From contig RXOD01004024.1 in assembly GCA_005223375.1 (NCBI GenBank), forward strand, positions 1-31,359: a stretch of DNA of 31,359 nucleotides, given 5' to 3'. The notes below the pieces were generated by a model that was not told where the DNA came from, did not search any database, and was given only the letters and a program-made list of their open reading frames with translations. Positions 19,801 through 28,531 of this stretch are shown piece by piece; position 1 is the first letter of the stretch, and each line of letters begins with the position of its first letter. The stretch comes from Amoebophrya sp. AT5.2. Lineage: Eukaryota; Sar; Dinophyceae; Syndiniales; Amoebophryaceae. Position numbers and translations under genes: made by a program.

Positions 19801-22800
19801 CGGAAGAAGTACGGCAAGAACGTGAAGCTGTCTTCGAAAAACAAGGAGCTGAAGGCGAGAGTTTTTCCGAATTCGCATCATAGTAGAGGACGTGGTGATG
19901 GTGAAGCTGGAGTAGCCAGAGGTGCGCGTCGTGACTCTGCTGGTGCGGAAGAGGAAGCCGACGAGACGGTGTCGGCCGTTGCCGCGCCCGCAAAGAAGCG
20001 GAGGCTCGCAGTAGCATCGGAATTGACAAGTGGAATTGGAAACAGCGGCTCTGTCGTCGCAGCACAACAATTTGTCAAGACCAGTAATTCCGCGTCTGCT
20101 GCGACTTGCTCAAGCCTTAGCTCGTCGAGCAAGCAGCGTTTCGGGCCGTCCGACGCTAACGCTTCCACGTCGATCGAATTCGAATCCACCTTTGCAACGT
20201 CATCAGCTGTCGACGGTGGGCCGCAACTGCTGACTCCTCTCCACGCTTTCCGTTGGCGGCGAATCGTCTTCGACGAGTTTCACGAGGCCCTTGACGAATT
20301 CGAGCGGAAATCAGCGTCGCAGATCGAGAAGAACGGGTTCTTTCTGTGTGACTTCATCAATACTGCGCAAACACCTGTCTGGGCGCTCACGGGCACACCC
20401 GACGTGGACAGTGTTTACGACGTGGAGCTGATGGCGAGCATTTTCGGAGTGGACCTCCTGGGGGTGTCGCGCGCGGGGGCGTCAGCACTGCAGGAACTGC
20501 ACTGCCGACGCCATGAGCTAGGCGCAGTTGAGACTCCGCGTATACCGTATGGCCCATACGCGGAGTACGAGTCGAAGCTTCAGTGGGGAGTGCATGAGAC
20601 CTGGGGAGTCACCGGACCACACGGTCATTTGCCAACCGAGGAACTGATGCCGCGATGTCACGACGTGGAGAACGGAACGGTCGACGGCTGGGAGGAGATA
20701 GTGGCGGAACCTGGAAAGAAGCAAACACGAAATAAAAGCATCCTCCGGAACAAGGACGATCGCTTCGCGGAATACCACTACCGCCCCGCGGGCCAAAACT
20801 ACAAGTACCTGAAGCTTTCCGAGGCGGGTGCGTGGCGCTGTCATTTGTGCGGGGAGAGGCCGACGCGCTTGCGGCAGTGCGAGGTACGTGAAAACCCCGA
20901 GAAGTTTGTGTGCGAAAATTGCGGTCTTGATTCCCACCACTGGACGTGCACGAGCGGCAAACCAAACCATCAGAGCCAGCAGGCGGTGATTACAAGAAAT
21001 GAATATGGCGAGGAAACAAGGAAGAACCTTCGATCCTTACGCTTCGAACTGGTGAAAACAGCCCCGTACTTCGATCAGCTACGCACTATGACCGAAGATA
21101 AATGGGACAAGCGGTCCTGCACTATTTTCACCCGTGTTGCTTCGCTCCCCGTCGACGATCAGCTGGTCTGCGAGGCGAAAAAGGCCACGAAATCAAAACG
21201 TGACGCAGACGTCCCCAATTTCACGACCCCGCTGCTTCGCGGAGGTGGACTCGTCGACAACCAGCTTACGGTCGACGAGCAGAGGTGCTACCTCTACCCG
21301 CAGGATAACGTCGCGCGGAAGCGGGAGTATTTCGTGAAGAACGTTCTGTTCCCCTCTCGCGGCCATGACAGTTTGCACCCATTCGACAGATCGCGGCTGT
21401 GGCGCAGAAACGCCCAGAATTTTCTAGCGAGTTTCGCACGCCGGAATGCCGCTGTCGGCGTGGACCACATCGTTCTGGAGGAGCGCCGGGTGCTAGTGGA
21501 GCTCGAGGCAGCGGAAAAGGCCTTCTACTTGCAGGAGGAGAATCGACTAGGTAGCGAGCAGAAGCGACAAGCCCCATCCCTCGAGGACCGCGAAACGCTG
21601 CTGAAGCTGTGCAGCCATTTCGGAAAAGTACACTCCAGGGGTGCTGGTCGAGCGATAAATGCGCTGCTGAGTCCTGCTGAAGCCTGTGCACGCGAGCTGC
21701 GCTGCCAGCAGAGAACGGTCCAACTTGCCGTCGACGCGGTGTGTGCGATCATTCGCGTTCTCGATTACCTCGCGACGCAAGGCCGGCTGCGACACTTCTT
21801 CCGAGGAGATGAGGACAAAGTCGTCGAAGACATCGCGAAAAATACCGTGCGCGAGCAAGCATTCGGAAGCGGCGACGACAGCGCCCAGCACAAAAACCGT
21901 CAGAGCAAGTGCAAAGGCGCGCTTTTCCTCCCGCCGGACGTTCTTGACATCCTACGTTCATTTTCATTCGCGTCGCAGTCTTTGTCCGCTTCGTCAGATG
22001 AACCTGACAAGGAGCAGGACCCAGTAAGATCTGCTATCACCGATGTGCTTGCCCAGAAATACGCGGACGGTCGTGCTGGCGCTTCTCTACCATTTGACGA
22101 TGACTCCGCAATGCAGGCGTTTCTCGGGAGTACGTTGAAGCGCGTACAGAAGATGACTGACAAGCAGGCAGCGGCGGGTCACCCGACTGTTCTCCCCCAG
22201 AACTCGGTCGTGATTCTCCAACGTTTCGCACGCTTTGCGATCTACGCCGCGGGTAGGAAACGCGCAGACGCTTGGTATTCTTCGCGAGACAATGCGGTGT
22301 CGGGTCAAAGTTACGCACAGCAGTTTGCCCACGACATCCGCACAAACCATCGAGCGATTGTGACGCATTTCTCGAAGTGTCTCGTCGAGCTTCGCAACAC
22401 CGTCGCAAAGCTTCAATTCTTCCAGAAAGTGAGCAAAGACTGTTGCGCGGAAAAAGCGGACGCGGAAGACGACGAACATAGCGACGACCACTGTCCCGTC
22501 TGCCTCTCTGAAGACCTCCCGCCCGACCAGCTTGTCGTGCTCACGTCGTGTGGGCACCGGTTTTGCCACGAGTGCGTGCAGTGCCTCGTGCCCGTCGGCG
22601 AAGCTTCCGCATCCGGCTCGACGGACAAGACGACGTGGTCGTGCAGAAAAAAGTGTCCCACATGCCGAACCGTGTTCAAGGATCCAGACCACGTCGTGCC
22701 GCTGCCCGACGCACAGAAGGTCGCGAAAAGCGCTGAGGCCGGGAAGCTGGCGACGACCAGGTTTGCGAAGAAAACTGATTCTGTACGGAAACTGGGCGAC

Positions 22801-23592
22801 TTCAGCGTGTTCGGCACAAAAATCAAGACCATCGCGGAAACGATTCAGGCGGAAAAGGCGAAGGATGCGGGCGCGAAATTTATCGTTTTCGTGCAGTTCG
22901 ACAGCCTCTTGGAGATTCTACGCAAGTGCTTCGCGGCGTTCGGGTTGAATTTCGTCACGCTGGCCGGCGCGACACCAGAGCAGCAGGCGAAGTTTTTGAC
23001 CAACTTTCAGAAAGAAGCCGCGGCTGTTCGCAATTCTGCAGCGGCACCATCGAGCTCAACCTCATCGGGAACCGTGACATCTTCCTCGCTCGCTGTTCCT
23101 GCTTCCTCCGAGGTCGCCCCCGATCAACATTCCACTGCGGAGCCTCCGGGAGGCAATGCCTCAAGTCTCCTTCTCAGCACGCGCGGGGAAATCGGTGAGA
23201 ACCCAGACATTTTGCTGATGTCGCTGAATAGGAACGCGGCCGGAGCAAATTTGACGCAGGCGAGCCACGTGATTTTCGTACACCCGATGTGCGGGGATCT
23301 GAACACAGCTCGAGCGGCTGAAATGCAGGCTATCGCGCGCGCGCGGCGCTTCGGCCAGAAGCGCAAGAAGGTCGTTGTTTATCGCTTCGTCGCACGCGGA
23401 ACGGTGGAGGAAGAACTGTCCGCGGAGCACGAATCGGCGATCGCGCAACAGCGAGAAGCGGATAGAAAAATGCGGGAAGGTGGCGGGCACCAGGGAAAGG
23501 CGACTGGGGCGGGATCAGGAGGTATTTCTGTAGCGGGGAAACAGCAAAGCGGGTTGGGCACGCTGAAACGCCGGAAGATCGAAGCCTCATAA
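16849..23592 (+). CDS. Rad5/HLTF/SHPRH-like SNF2 ATPase with zinc finger and RING finger
   Basis: A 2,247-residue intronless frame encoding a nuclear DNA-translocating ATPase with a predicted ubiquitin-ligase RING inserted between the two helicase lobes, as in Rad5, HLTF and SHPRH. That family acts in post-replication repair and in chromatin. Numbered from ATG 16849, motif I is DETGYGKT (611-618), the LIITPPHILQQW segment follows near 733, motif II is D1142-E-F-H1145, and motif III is ALTGTPD near 1180. A Cys/His finger lies at 1331-1367 (C1331, C1334, C1344, C1355, C1358, H1363/H1364, C1367). The C3HC4 RING uses C1882, C1885, C1901, H1903, C1906, C1909, C1936 and C1939. Lobe 2 has KFIVFVQFDSLLEIL, LNRNAAGANL (2126 on) and motif VI ARARRFGQKR. 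Long Ser/Ala-rich inserts split lobe 1 and lobe 2. An in-frame ATG at 16987 lies in an ideal caccATGg context and may be the true start. Confidence 0.9.
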   Translation: MLWTSMRRRRRSFLDSSMREHVDVHALLGVVRGCVRVSNISTKFITMDLDESWFSARDVGGRATDHINASEKVDVECGGTSTDLLLLLDVTPDMSMYSDIDVVEDELATAFCELEARAASATNGEYTLALAARRQNQESHDKINENAEDAAAPSSTADAAKTTAAATDLSCGPWSERKIFSLPDQQAAGNDEDRPFRIGGYPSQAAGSRRVAFSPAMMQFLNNPHRLDIRLETEYRNRWRHQKARDMFHDTYDLCTFATHREDLTSIYSSTAGAAGAVRPDEILPFLAADIRFPTSSIEVRSRVVTATSGPYAFPHYHVTGRIRKRVNNKGKSAVANVTRGPGPPPVLEDKRCASGSATTKKKMISYSTASVAAGNANAAVAASTRSTTSSTSAATPVSSKSSSSGAQALGQSSSSLCLAGAGTSTNSTTSTSSSSLANANASSSGSCPAPAAGPPSTTQSGDATTQQPAGQETEKLPNEGAARQPAGADVPTKNAFQFCSRNTPNEAFQIPTNECDVCADTPSQWNKELPLRDDQKRTLAWMQSRERRAGTSTPAAVLPMLFRRFAPLERLGGDADGDVGKKVDDDGAKRRFLEIEVTAHFPMLGGILADETGYGKTVTTLALIASDADAVEHVKEQEQDLHEEKLKTGLYSSSGNPSAFGSTSSGSSSSRCRSSTCPEITNSHSLGPVGGGATTGPAQAPEVHDGGDKGNAAGREQATKPNAEDTQLDCSTTTLIITPPHILQQWADEAERFCASACPKVLRISTFADFERVFSSKNTITRQRQAQETAGRVKNAKQARKRKKQEKEDDNELALDFDSTTGRIEHIDIEMTGVEHDGGNRCGGFDSVKKVADSTSQAFASTTTKQDEAANDAELHSKITSEETGINPFRGHNIVLVSSSVLLSARYLAAREKWEPQPTRTSSEGGDRDGAHKVSGSVSGESTTNSSSGSATATSCLLPVTVVKDHLPAEIDGSPTVQKMLAHRKKYGKNVKLSSKNKELKARVFPNSHHSRGRGDGEAGVARGARRDSAGAEEEADETVSAVAAPAKKRRLAVASELTSGIGNSGSVVAAQQFVKTSNSASAATCSSLSSSSKQRFGPSDANASTSIEFESTFATSSAVDGGPQLLTPLHAFRWRRIVFDEFHEALDEFERKSASQIEKNGFFLCDFINTAQTPVWALTGTPDVDSVYDVELMASIFGVDLLGVSRAGASALQELHCRRHELGAVETPRIPYGPYAEYESKLQWGVHETWGVTGPHGHLPTEELMPRCHDVENGTVDGWEEIVAEPGKKQTRNKSILRNKDDRFAEYHYRPAGQNYKYLKLSEAGAWRCHLCGERPTRLRQCEVRENPEKFVCENCGLDSHHWTCTSGKPNHQSQQAVITRNEYGEETRKNLRSLRFELVKTAPYFDQLRTMTEDKWDKRSCTIFTRVASLPVDDQLVCEAKKATKSKRDADVPNFTTPLLRGGGLVDNQLTVDEQRCYLYPQDNVARKREYFVKNVLFPSRGHDSLHPFDRSRLWRRNAQNFLASFARRNAAVGVDHIVLEERRVLVELEAAEKAFYLQEENRLGSEQKRQAPSLEDRETLLKLCSHFGKVHSRGAGRAINALLSPAEACARELRCQQRTVQLAVDAVCAIIRVLDYLATQGRLRHFFRGDEDKVVEDIAKNTVREQAFGSGDDSAQHKNRQSKCKGALFLPPDVLDILRSFSFASQSLSASSDEPDKEQDPVRSAITDVLAQKYADGRAGASLPFDDDSAMQAFLGSTLKRVQKMTDKQAAAGHPTVLPQNSVVILQRFARFAIYAAGRKRADAWYSSRDNAVSGQSYAQQFAHDIRTNHRAIVTHFSKCLVELRNTVAKLQFFQKVSKDCCAEKADAEDDEHSDDHCPVCLSEDLPPDQLVVLTSCGHRFCHECVQCLVPVGEASASGSTDKTTWSCRKKCPTCRTVFKDPDHVVPLPDAQKVAKSAEAGKLATTRFAKKTDSVRKLGDFSVFGTKIKTIAETIQAEKAKDAGAKFIVFVQFDSLLEILRKCFAAFGLNFVTLAGATPEQQAKFLTNFQKEAAAVRNSAAAPSSSTSSGTVTSSSLAVPASSEVAPDQHSTAEPPGGNASSLLLSTRGEIGENPDILLMSLNRNAAGANLTQASHVIFVHPMCGDLNTARAAEMQAIARARRFGQKRKKVVVYRFVARGTVEEELSAEHESAIAQQREADRKMREGGGHQGKATGAGSGGISVAGKQQSGLGTLKRRKIEAS
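22492..22665 (+). other. C3HC4 RING finger within the SNF2 protein
   Basis: CPVCLSE, then TSCGHRFCHECVQC, then CPTCRTVF give all eight metal ligands in RING order with normal spacing, apart from a longer, Ser/Thr-rich gap of 26 residues between the sixth and seventh ligands. In Rad5-type proteins this RING recruits the Ubc13-Mms2 E2 for PCNA polyubiquitination. Whether that applies here is inference from architecture. Confidence 0.9.
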
Positions 23593-24732
23593 AAAGAAAG
23601 GACAACAACAACATATACCTTAGGCCGGTACAAGAGATCAAGACCTCCACTCTCGAGCAATCAGTTTACAACTTTTACTTTACTTAACGCGAACGAAATG
23701 CAAAAAATAAGTACTTAGAGCCGCGAAATATTGAAATTTCAGCGACCGCCACAGTAAATGACCCATCAAGAATAGGTTTATTCACAGATGAGCTATGTTT
23801 GAGCAAATGCAAAAATCGACACTGTGGAGCCTGGTACTCACATTGAGAAGGTAAATTCTGCAGGATGCGAAATAATCGGCCTACAACGCCAACTGCAACT
23901 ACAGATCCCTGAGCTATATGCTGAGAAAATTTAAACTTTCACTTAGTCAAAGTAGAACCTAGGTAGAGTTAGAGATAACAAGGGAAGGGCGAGCCTTTTA
24001 TTTTTCAAGGCGTGCAGCTATCTTCGGAACTCACTGCACCAAACAAAAAAAAAAATGGCAATGGTCTAGAAATATACGAATTTATTTGCTCAACGAACTA
24101 CGCTTTCTAATTGTTGATTGGGTCGAAACTGAAATGAGTATGCCAGTGGCAGTGGCTGTGGCCTCCTACTCCTTGCCCGAACACAGAATCCTCTTCCTCT
24201 TCAAACTACGAGACTGGTGCTATATTTGTCTTTCATTCTGAGTATGGACCACGACAGTGTTTCGTGAGAAAATCACCAAGGCCAAACAGGAATTGACCAT
24301 ACAACCTTTTCTCGGAAGATACGACCGCAAGAGACTCAGATGATGTTCTGGTGCAGGAGGTGCTGCTCTAGCTCTACTGGCAATAAGTAAATGTTAAACA
24401 TTTAATGTTTCGCGAGAGACAGATAGAGAAATCGACGAGAGACAAGCATCACAATCAGAGATCATATAAGTAACTTGAACGAACCGTATGAAACGACCAC
24501 ACGCCGTGCTAGTACTTTGAGAGAAACTGAAACACTATTGTTGTGTAAATGACACAAGCACTGAGACTGACTGGTGTAGTAGACGAGGTGGCAGTGACAG
24601 TGTACTTTCACTTGTTACAATGTACTTGCTTCTAGAAGTTGAAGTTTTAAACGACGCAAAACTCACAACAGACGTACTGTTGCCTGTGTTTGTATTTGTT
24701 TCCTGGAGGACCGTACTTACACGTACAATAAC
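23593..24732. other. 1.14 kb intergenic region, nothing recognised
   Basis: AT-rich with stops in all frames, including an A-run near 24043-24054. No coding-like frame, tRNA, inverted repeat longer than chance, or tandem repeat was found by eye. It probably holds the 3' untranslated region of the SNF2 gene and the promoter of the TFIIS-like gene. Confidence 0.4.
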
Positions 24733-25902
24733 ATGATCAAACCGCGATGGCAGCGAAGCGGGAAAACGGGCACATCAGCTGGCTCACAAGCGGGGTCGGC
24801 GTCGAAGGCCGTCCTTGCCCCTGTAGTTGCGACAAAAATCTGGACCGTCGCAGAAATCGAGTCTCTCCGCGCCGCCGCAACGAAAAGTCTGAAGACGTCA
24901 CTGTCTTCGGGAGGAGCCGAAGCCACTGGCACAGGATCGACGACCGCTGCGACGTACGAGGACTGGACGGCGCTTATCGAGAATGGTTGTTTCGCGAAGT
25001 TCTACGCATTTGCCGCAGACGCAGTGCCAGCGTCGGGTGATGAAGGTGATGCAATAGCAGTGGCGACTCGACGTTGTACCGTGCGCGCAGCCGCAGCAGC
25101 CTCGTCTTATGTCGCAACTTCTTCGAGCTCCACGGTCGCTGACAGAGCGCTACATGTGGCGCAGGAGGAAGACCGAGATGATTCCGCCGGCAATTATCTG
25201 CCTCCGATCAAAAAACGCAAGACCGATGCAGAGCGCGATGGTGGGACGGAGGAGGCGAAACTTTGCGGCGTTCCATCAAGAAGACCAAAAACAGCTGGCG
25301 ATGCAGATTTAGGTTTTTCATCAGCCTGCTCCCGTGCAGATTATGTGCTCGACGCAATCCGATCGCGCTTTTTGGCTCTTGCGACTCCTGGTTCTGGGCT
25401 GAATTCATCGAATTCCAAGCCGGTTGAAGAGTTCCACGCAGCTCTTAGCGCAGCCGCGAGAGACTACCGCGCCAAAGTTCGATCCCTAGCGACAAATCTG
25501 AAAAATTCAGCATGTCGCGAGCATCTGGCACAGAAATATGCGAGCAGTCGCCCAGGAGAGGATGCTACTCGTGGTGGTCGAGGCACTGAAACAGAAATTT
25601 GGCGGATAGTTGATCTTGCCGCTGCGGATTTGCTGCCGTCGAAAAGCAGCTCTCCGGCGCACCGCCCCGCGAAAGCGAAACAAAAGAGGATCGAGGAGCT
25701 ATTTCCCTTGGTTTCGCACGGAAGCGAATCGCTTGTGTGTCCTCGGTGCGAGTCGTCAGAGATACGATACAGACATGTTGTCAGCGTGAAGGCTACAGAT
25801 TTTGCGAAAGCCGAAATTTGGGGGTCGCGAGGGGAAGATAAACAGGGACTGGACAGAGCATACTGCTGTGACTGCGAAGAAGAGTGGGACGTCGAGGTTT
25901 AG
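24733..25902 (+). CDS. TFIIS-like transcription elongation factor (central domain plus C-terminal zinc ribbon)
   Basis: A 389-residue protein. The N-terminal 200 residues are low-complexity, with a small helical patch and a basic KKRK cluster near 158, and show no clear TFIIS N-terminal (LW) domain. Residues about 202-265 match the TFIIS central domain that binds RNA polymerase II: AIRSRFLAL followed by DYRAKVRSLATNLKNS, the family's most typical segment. The C-terminus is a zinc ribbon: CPRC (C336, C339) and CCDCEEEW (C378 or C379, with C381). Canonical TFIIS carries an Arg-Ser-Ala-Asp-Glu-Pro hairpin whose Asp-Glu reaches the polymerase active site and triggers transcript cleavage. Here that position reads KATDFAKAEIWGS, so the Asp-Glu pair is absent. 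It may therefore be a paralogue without cleavage activity or a lineage-specific form. ATG 24733 is the first in-frame ATG, preceded by acgtacaataac. Confidence 0.8.
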   Translation: MIKPRWQRSGKTGTSAGSQAGSASKAVLAPVVATKIWTVAEIESLRAAATKSLKTSLSSGGAEATGTGSTTAATYEDWTALIENGCFAKFYAFAADAVPASGDEGDAIAVATRRCTVRAAAAASSYVATSSSSTVADRALHVAQEEDRDDSAGNYLPPIKKRKTDAERDGGTEEAKLCGVPSRRPKTAGDADLGFSSACSRADYVLDAIRSRFLALATPGSGLNSSNSKPVEEFHAALSAAARDYRAKVRSLATNLKNSACREHLAQKYASSRPGEDATRGGRGTETEIWRIVDLAAADLLPSKSSSPAHRPAKAKQKRIEELFPLVSHGSESLVCPRCESSEIRYRHVVSVKATDFAKAEIWGSRGEDKQGLDRAYCCDCEEEWDVEV

Positions 25903-26403
25903 GTCGAGGAGGTCTTCTGGCGATGTCGTGTCCTGCCTCAACAGCGAGAATGAATGCGGATGGGCATGGACAATTTCTTTGTGGTACCGCTTTGTTCTTC
26001 ATCTTCTACCGGAACGAATGACATTCATTCCTTCACATAAGGATAAGTAAGTGGCATTCAGAATGTACTTTCTAGCGCCCAGCAGCGCACAGGGAGGACA
26101 GACCGACACACCTCCATGATCAGGCACCTTTACCACACGCACCGCCACAACTACTTCGTGCCGTAGAGTTTCATTTACACCACGAATGATTACTATGTAT
26201 GGATTTTTATCGAGCGAACGAAGTAAAAACTGAAGCTTGAGGGCGTGGTCGTTTCTCAGTATAATTTGTGGCGGGTCGCGTAGATTCTGACTCACCTTTT
26301 TGCGCGACCAGCTCCTTCGAATAGGCTTAGGCATGAAATAAATAGAAGCTTTACAGAGTCGTGTCGAGAAAGCGAAAGATGTGATAACAATCGCCAAAAT
26401 AAA
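25903..26403. other. 0.5 kb intergenic region, nothing recognised
   Basis: Short AT-richer spacer between the TFIIS-like gene and the actin-processing fusion gene. No coding-like frame continues across it, and no repeat or RNA gene was seen. The next gene's ATG follows an A-rich leader (ccaaaataaaATG). Confidence 0.45.
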
Positions 26404-28170
26404 ATGACTCAGCTCCGTGTTTGCGTGCTTTCTGACCGCCCGGAGCTGATTGAGCAGGCCCTGGACCTCGTGGACTCGGAATGGCCCAAGGAAGCCCACC
26501 TCCGCGAAGAGCGGCGGAAGTCCATGAACACTTCCTCCTCTTCCCCGCACCACCTGCTACCGTGCCATCTTGCGGTGTTCGAGACGGCGGCATTCACAAC
26601 GCCGGCTCCGCCAGCAGTGAAAACGCCTGTACCATCTTCGTGGCCGCTACTAGCGACTGAAGACGACGCAGAACCGGTGCTGGTTGTAGCCCCCAGAGAA
26701 GAACAAGCTCTGCGAGGACCTGATGCAGACGTAATCGATGGATTACACAGCGCAAATAAGACTAACGACAAGGTAGTCGCGCACTTGAAGCTGGCGAGCA
26801 CATTCGTGAGTAACGAGGCCGCACCTTGCGCGATGCTCTTCTCGCTTGTCGTCGACCGCGCCAGGCGTGGGTGCGGGATTGGGAAGCGCTTCTTGGAGAA
26901 CGCGATTAGAAGCCGGCTAACTACAACGAGCACTACTTCTATTGGCGTGGTTCCGTACCTCTACCTCGATTGCAAGCCGGAGCTCGGACAGTTTTACGAG
27001 GCATGTGGATTTCGAAGGTGTGCGCAAGCCGGAGCTACGCTGGGGAAGGTCGTGACGAGCTCCAAGATCGAGAATTTCACGGAGAACAGCGTCGCAAAGC
27101 TGGAGAATATGCTGGGGGCACAACTTCTGCGGCAACGAATGCTGAAGGGTGGGGGTGGTGCTGATGCGATCCAGGGCCCTCTGCAGGCAGCCGGCAGGGC
27201 GGATTCTCCGGAAGTTGTTAGCAGGCCGCTTTTGCACTTTCGGCGGCGCTTGCGACATTCTTGGCCGCTGGAGCAAGACGTATTCACACGGAAGTCGGTG
27301 GCCCGCGAGATGACGCTGTCTTCCGACATCATCAAGGCGGACGACTCGCCGATTGAGTTTTGTTATTTCCTCGACAACTTTCCGCACCAACGGCAGATAG
27401 GCCCCAGCTGCGGAATGGTGGCGCTGAATATGGCAGCCGCGTGGCTGCTGAGCTCAGCATCGGCGGGGGGAACAACCAAAACCATCGACGAAAGAAACGA
27501 AAATGTTGCGCAGCGCGTTGCTGAGTCGGACCACGACCTCGACTCTGTCAAAGAGATGTTTGAGTATGCAGCGAACGAAAAGAACCGCTTGTCCGACGAT
27601 GGTGAACTCTTTTCCTGCGAGGCGATGCAGCAGCTGGTTAGCAACTGCGAGTTTGCGAAAGGATTGGAGGCCGAAATTGTTGGCATGAACGAAGACGAGC
27701 TGACAAAGGTGCTAGGAGTATGCGCCTCGTTTGGTACAGGTACGTCTAGCTCCGGGTCCGTCAAGGATGTGGATGAAGAGGAAACTCGACCTGCATCGAC
27801 GACAACAAGTTGCTCCTCTTTGCAGCCACCCGTGGTGTTGCTCGTTCCTTACGACAAATCCGCTGGGGATAGTGCGCCCGTCGCGATTAGATCCGATAAC
27901 GAAGAGGAGCACGCGCACTGGGGTATTTTGATAGGGGTTGCCGTTGCCGTCGCAAAAGTTGAGGCAGAGGCAGAACAAGCAGAAGCACAGACTCAAGGGT
28001 TTTTGTCATGTGAATGCCTACCGCGAAAGCAAATTGTATTTGTGGCACACGGTCTTTCTCGGAAGGTTGTTCATTGCAGCCTGGACGTCTTGATGTTGTC
28101 AAACCAAAAGTTGCGCGCGCAGGGCCTCCGAGGACGGGCGGTCCTAATGAGCAGGAGACGACGCGACTAA
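26404..28170 (+). CDS. Fused NAA80-like N-acetyltransferase and ACTMAP-like actin maturation protease
   Basis: A 588-residue intronless gene with two enzyme halves. Residues 1 to about 225 are a GNAT acetyltransferase closest in pattern to NAA80 (NAT6): it opens with RPELIEQALDLVDSEWP, has the acetyl-CoA loop R154-R155-G-C-G-I-G160, and ends with YLDCKPELGQFYEACGFRR. Residues about 315-588 match the ACTMAP/C19orf54 peptidase family: QIGPSCGMVALNMA with the predicted nucleophile C336, GELFSCEAMQQLV, VVLLVPYD, then EEHAHWGILIG with predicted catalytic H505, and a final KQIVFVAHGLSRK segment. In animals ACTMAP removes the acetylated first residue of immature actin, and NAA80 then acetylates the exposed acidic end. 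Here both steps probably reside in one cytosolic protein. Low-complexity inserts sit inside both halves (about 38-75 and 440-465). The first is proline-containing (TTPAPPAVKTPVPSSWP), reminiscent of the profilin-binding loop of NAA80, but this is speculative. The start at 26404 is firm because the domain begins at once. Confidence 0.85.
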   Translation: MTQLRVCVLSDRPELIEQALDLVDSEWPKEAHLREERRKSMNTSSSSPHHLLPCHLAVFETAAFTTPAPPAVKTPVPSSWPLLATEDDAEPVLVVAPREEQALRGPDADVIDGLHSANKTNDKVVAHLKLASTFVSNEAAPCAMLFSLVVDRARRGCGIGKRFLENAIRSRLTTTSTTSIGVVPYLYLDCKPELGQFYEACGFRRCAQAGATLGKVVTSSKIENFTENSVAKLENMLGAQLLRQRMLKGGGGADAIQGPLQAAGRADSPEVVSRPLLHFRRRLRHSWPLEQDVFTRKSVAREMTLSSDIIKADDSPIEFCYFLDNFPHQRQIGPSCGMVALNMAAAWLLSSASAGGTTKTIDERNENVAQRVAESDHDLDSVKEMFEYAANEKNRLSDDGELFSCEAMQQLVSNCEFAKGLEAEIVGMNEDELTKVLGVCASFGTGTSSSGSVKDVDEEETRPASTTTSCSSLQPPVVLLVPYDKSAGDSAPVAIRSDNEEEHAHWGILIGVAVAVAKVEAEAEQAEAQTQGFLSCECLPRKQIVFVAHGLSRKVVHCSLDVLMLSNQKLRAQGLRGRAVLMSRRRRD

Positions 28171-28531
28171 AAGTGGCTCTGATTATTTCTACGTGGTAAA
28201 AATGGAGTTGATCAAGTTCAAAGTCAAGAACGAAGGATCGCTGCAGTGACTTGTTAACCTGACACCTGAGGCACAGACACACGCAAGTGGTGATAATCAA
28301 AGGCGGAGGGTGGCTTCATTCTGCGAAAGAAAGATCTTTCGCGGCGTGCTTTCTTCGCCGATTTTGACTGTGAGTGAATGTGAGCGAGCAGTGGTCAGTA
28401 TCATCTAACTATGTTTGTATCCGACGAGAACTACCGGAGAGGCCCATTCTGGCTGCGCAGAAACTAACACTGCGACGTAGTGCAGCTGTTGCTGTAGGTG
28501 TAGGAGTATCCCGCTGCTCGGCTACTTTCTT
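28171..28531. other. Short spacer before the Sec14-like gene
   Basis: No coding-like frame. It contains a 12-bp perfect palindrome, GAAAGATCTTTC (28329-28340), of unknown meaning. It probably holds the 3' end of the fusion gene transcript and the promoter of the next gene. Confidence 0.4.

Noticed and set aside
25371..25390. Possible dinoflagellate spliced-leader relic (tttttggctctt)
   Set aside because: It matches only a short part of the leader, lacks the CAAG end, and lies inside the coding frame of the TFIIS-like gene.
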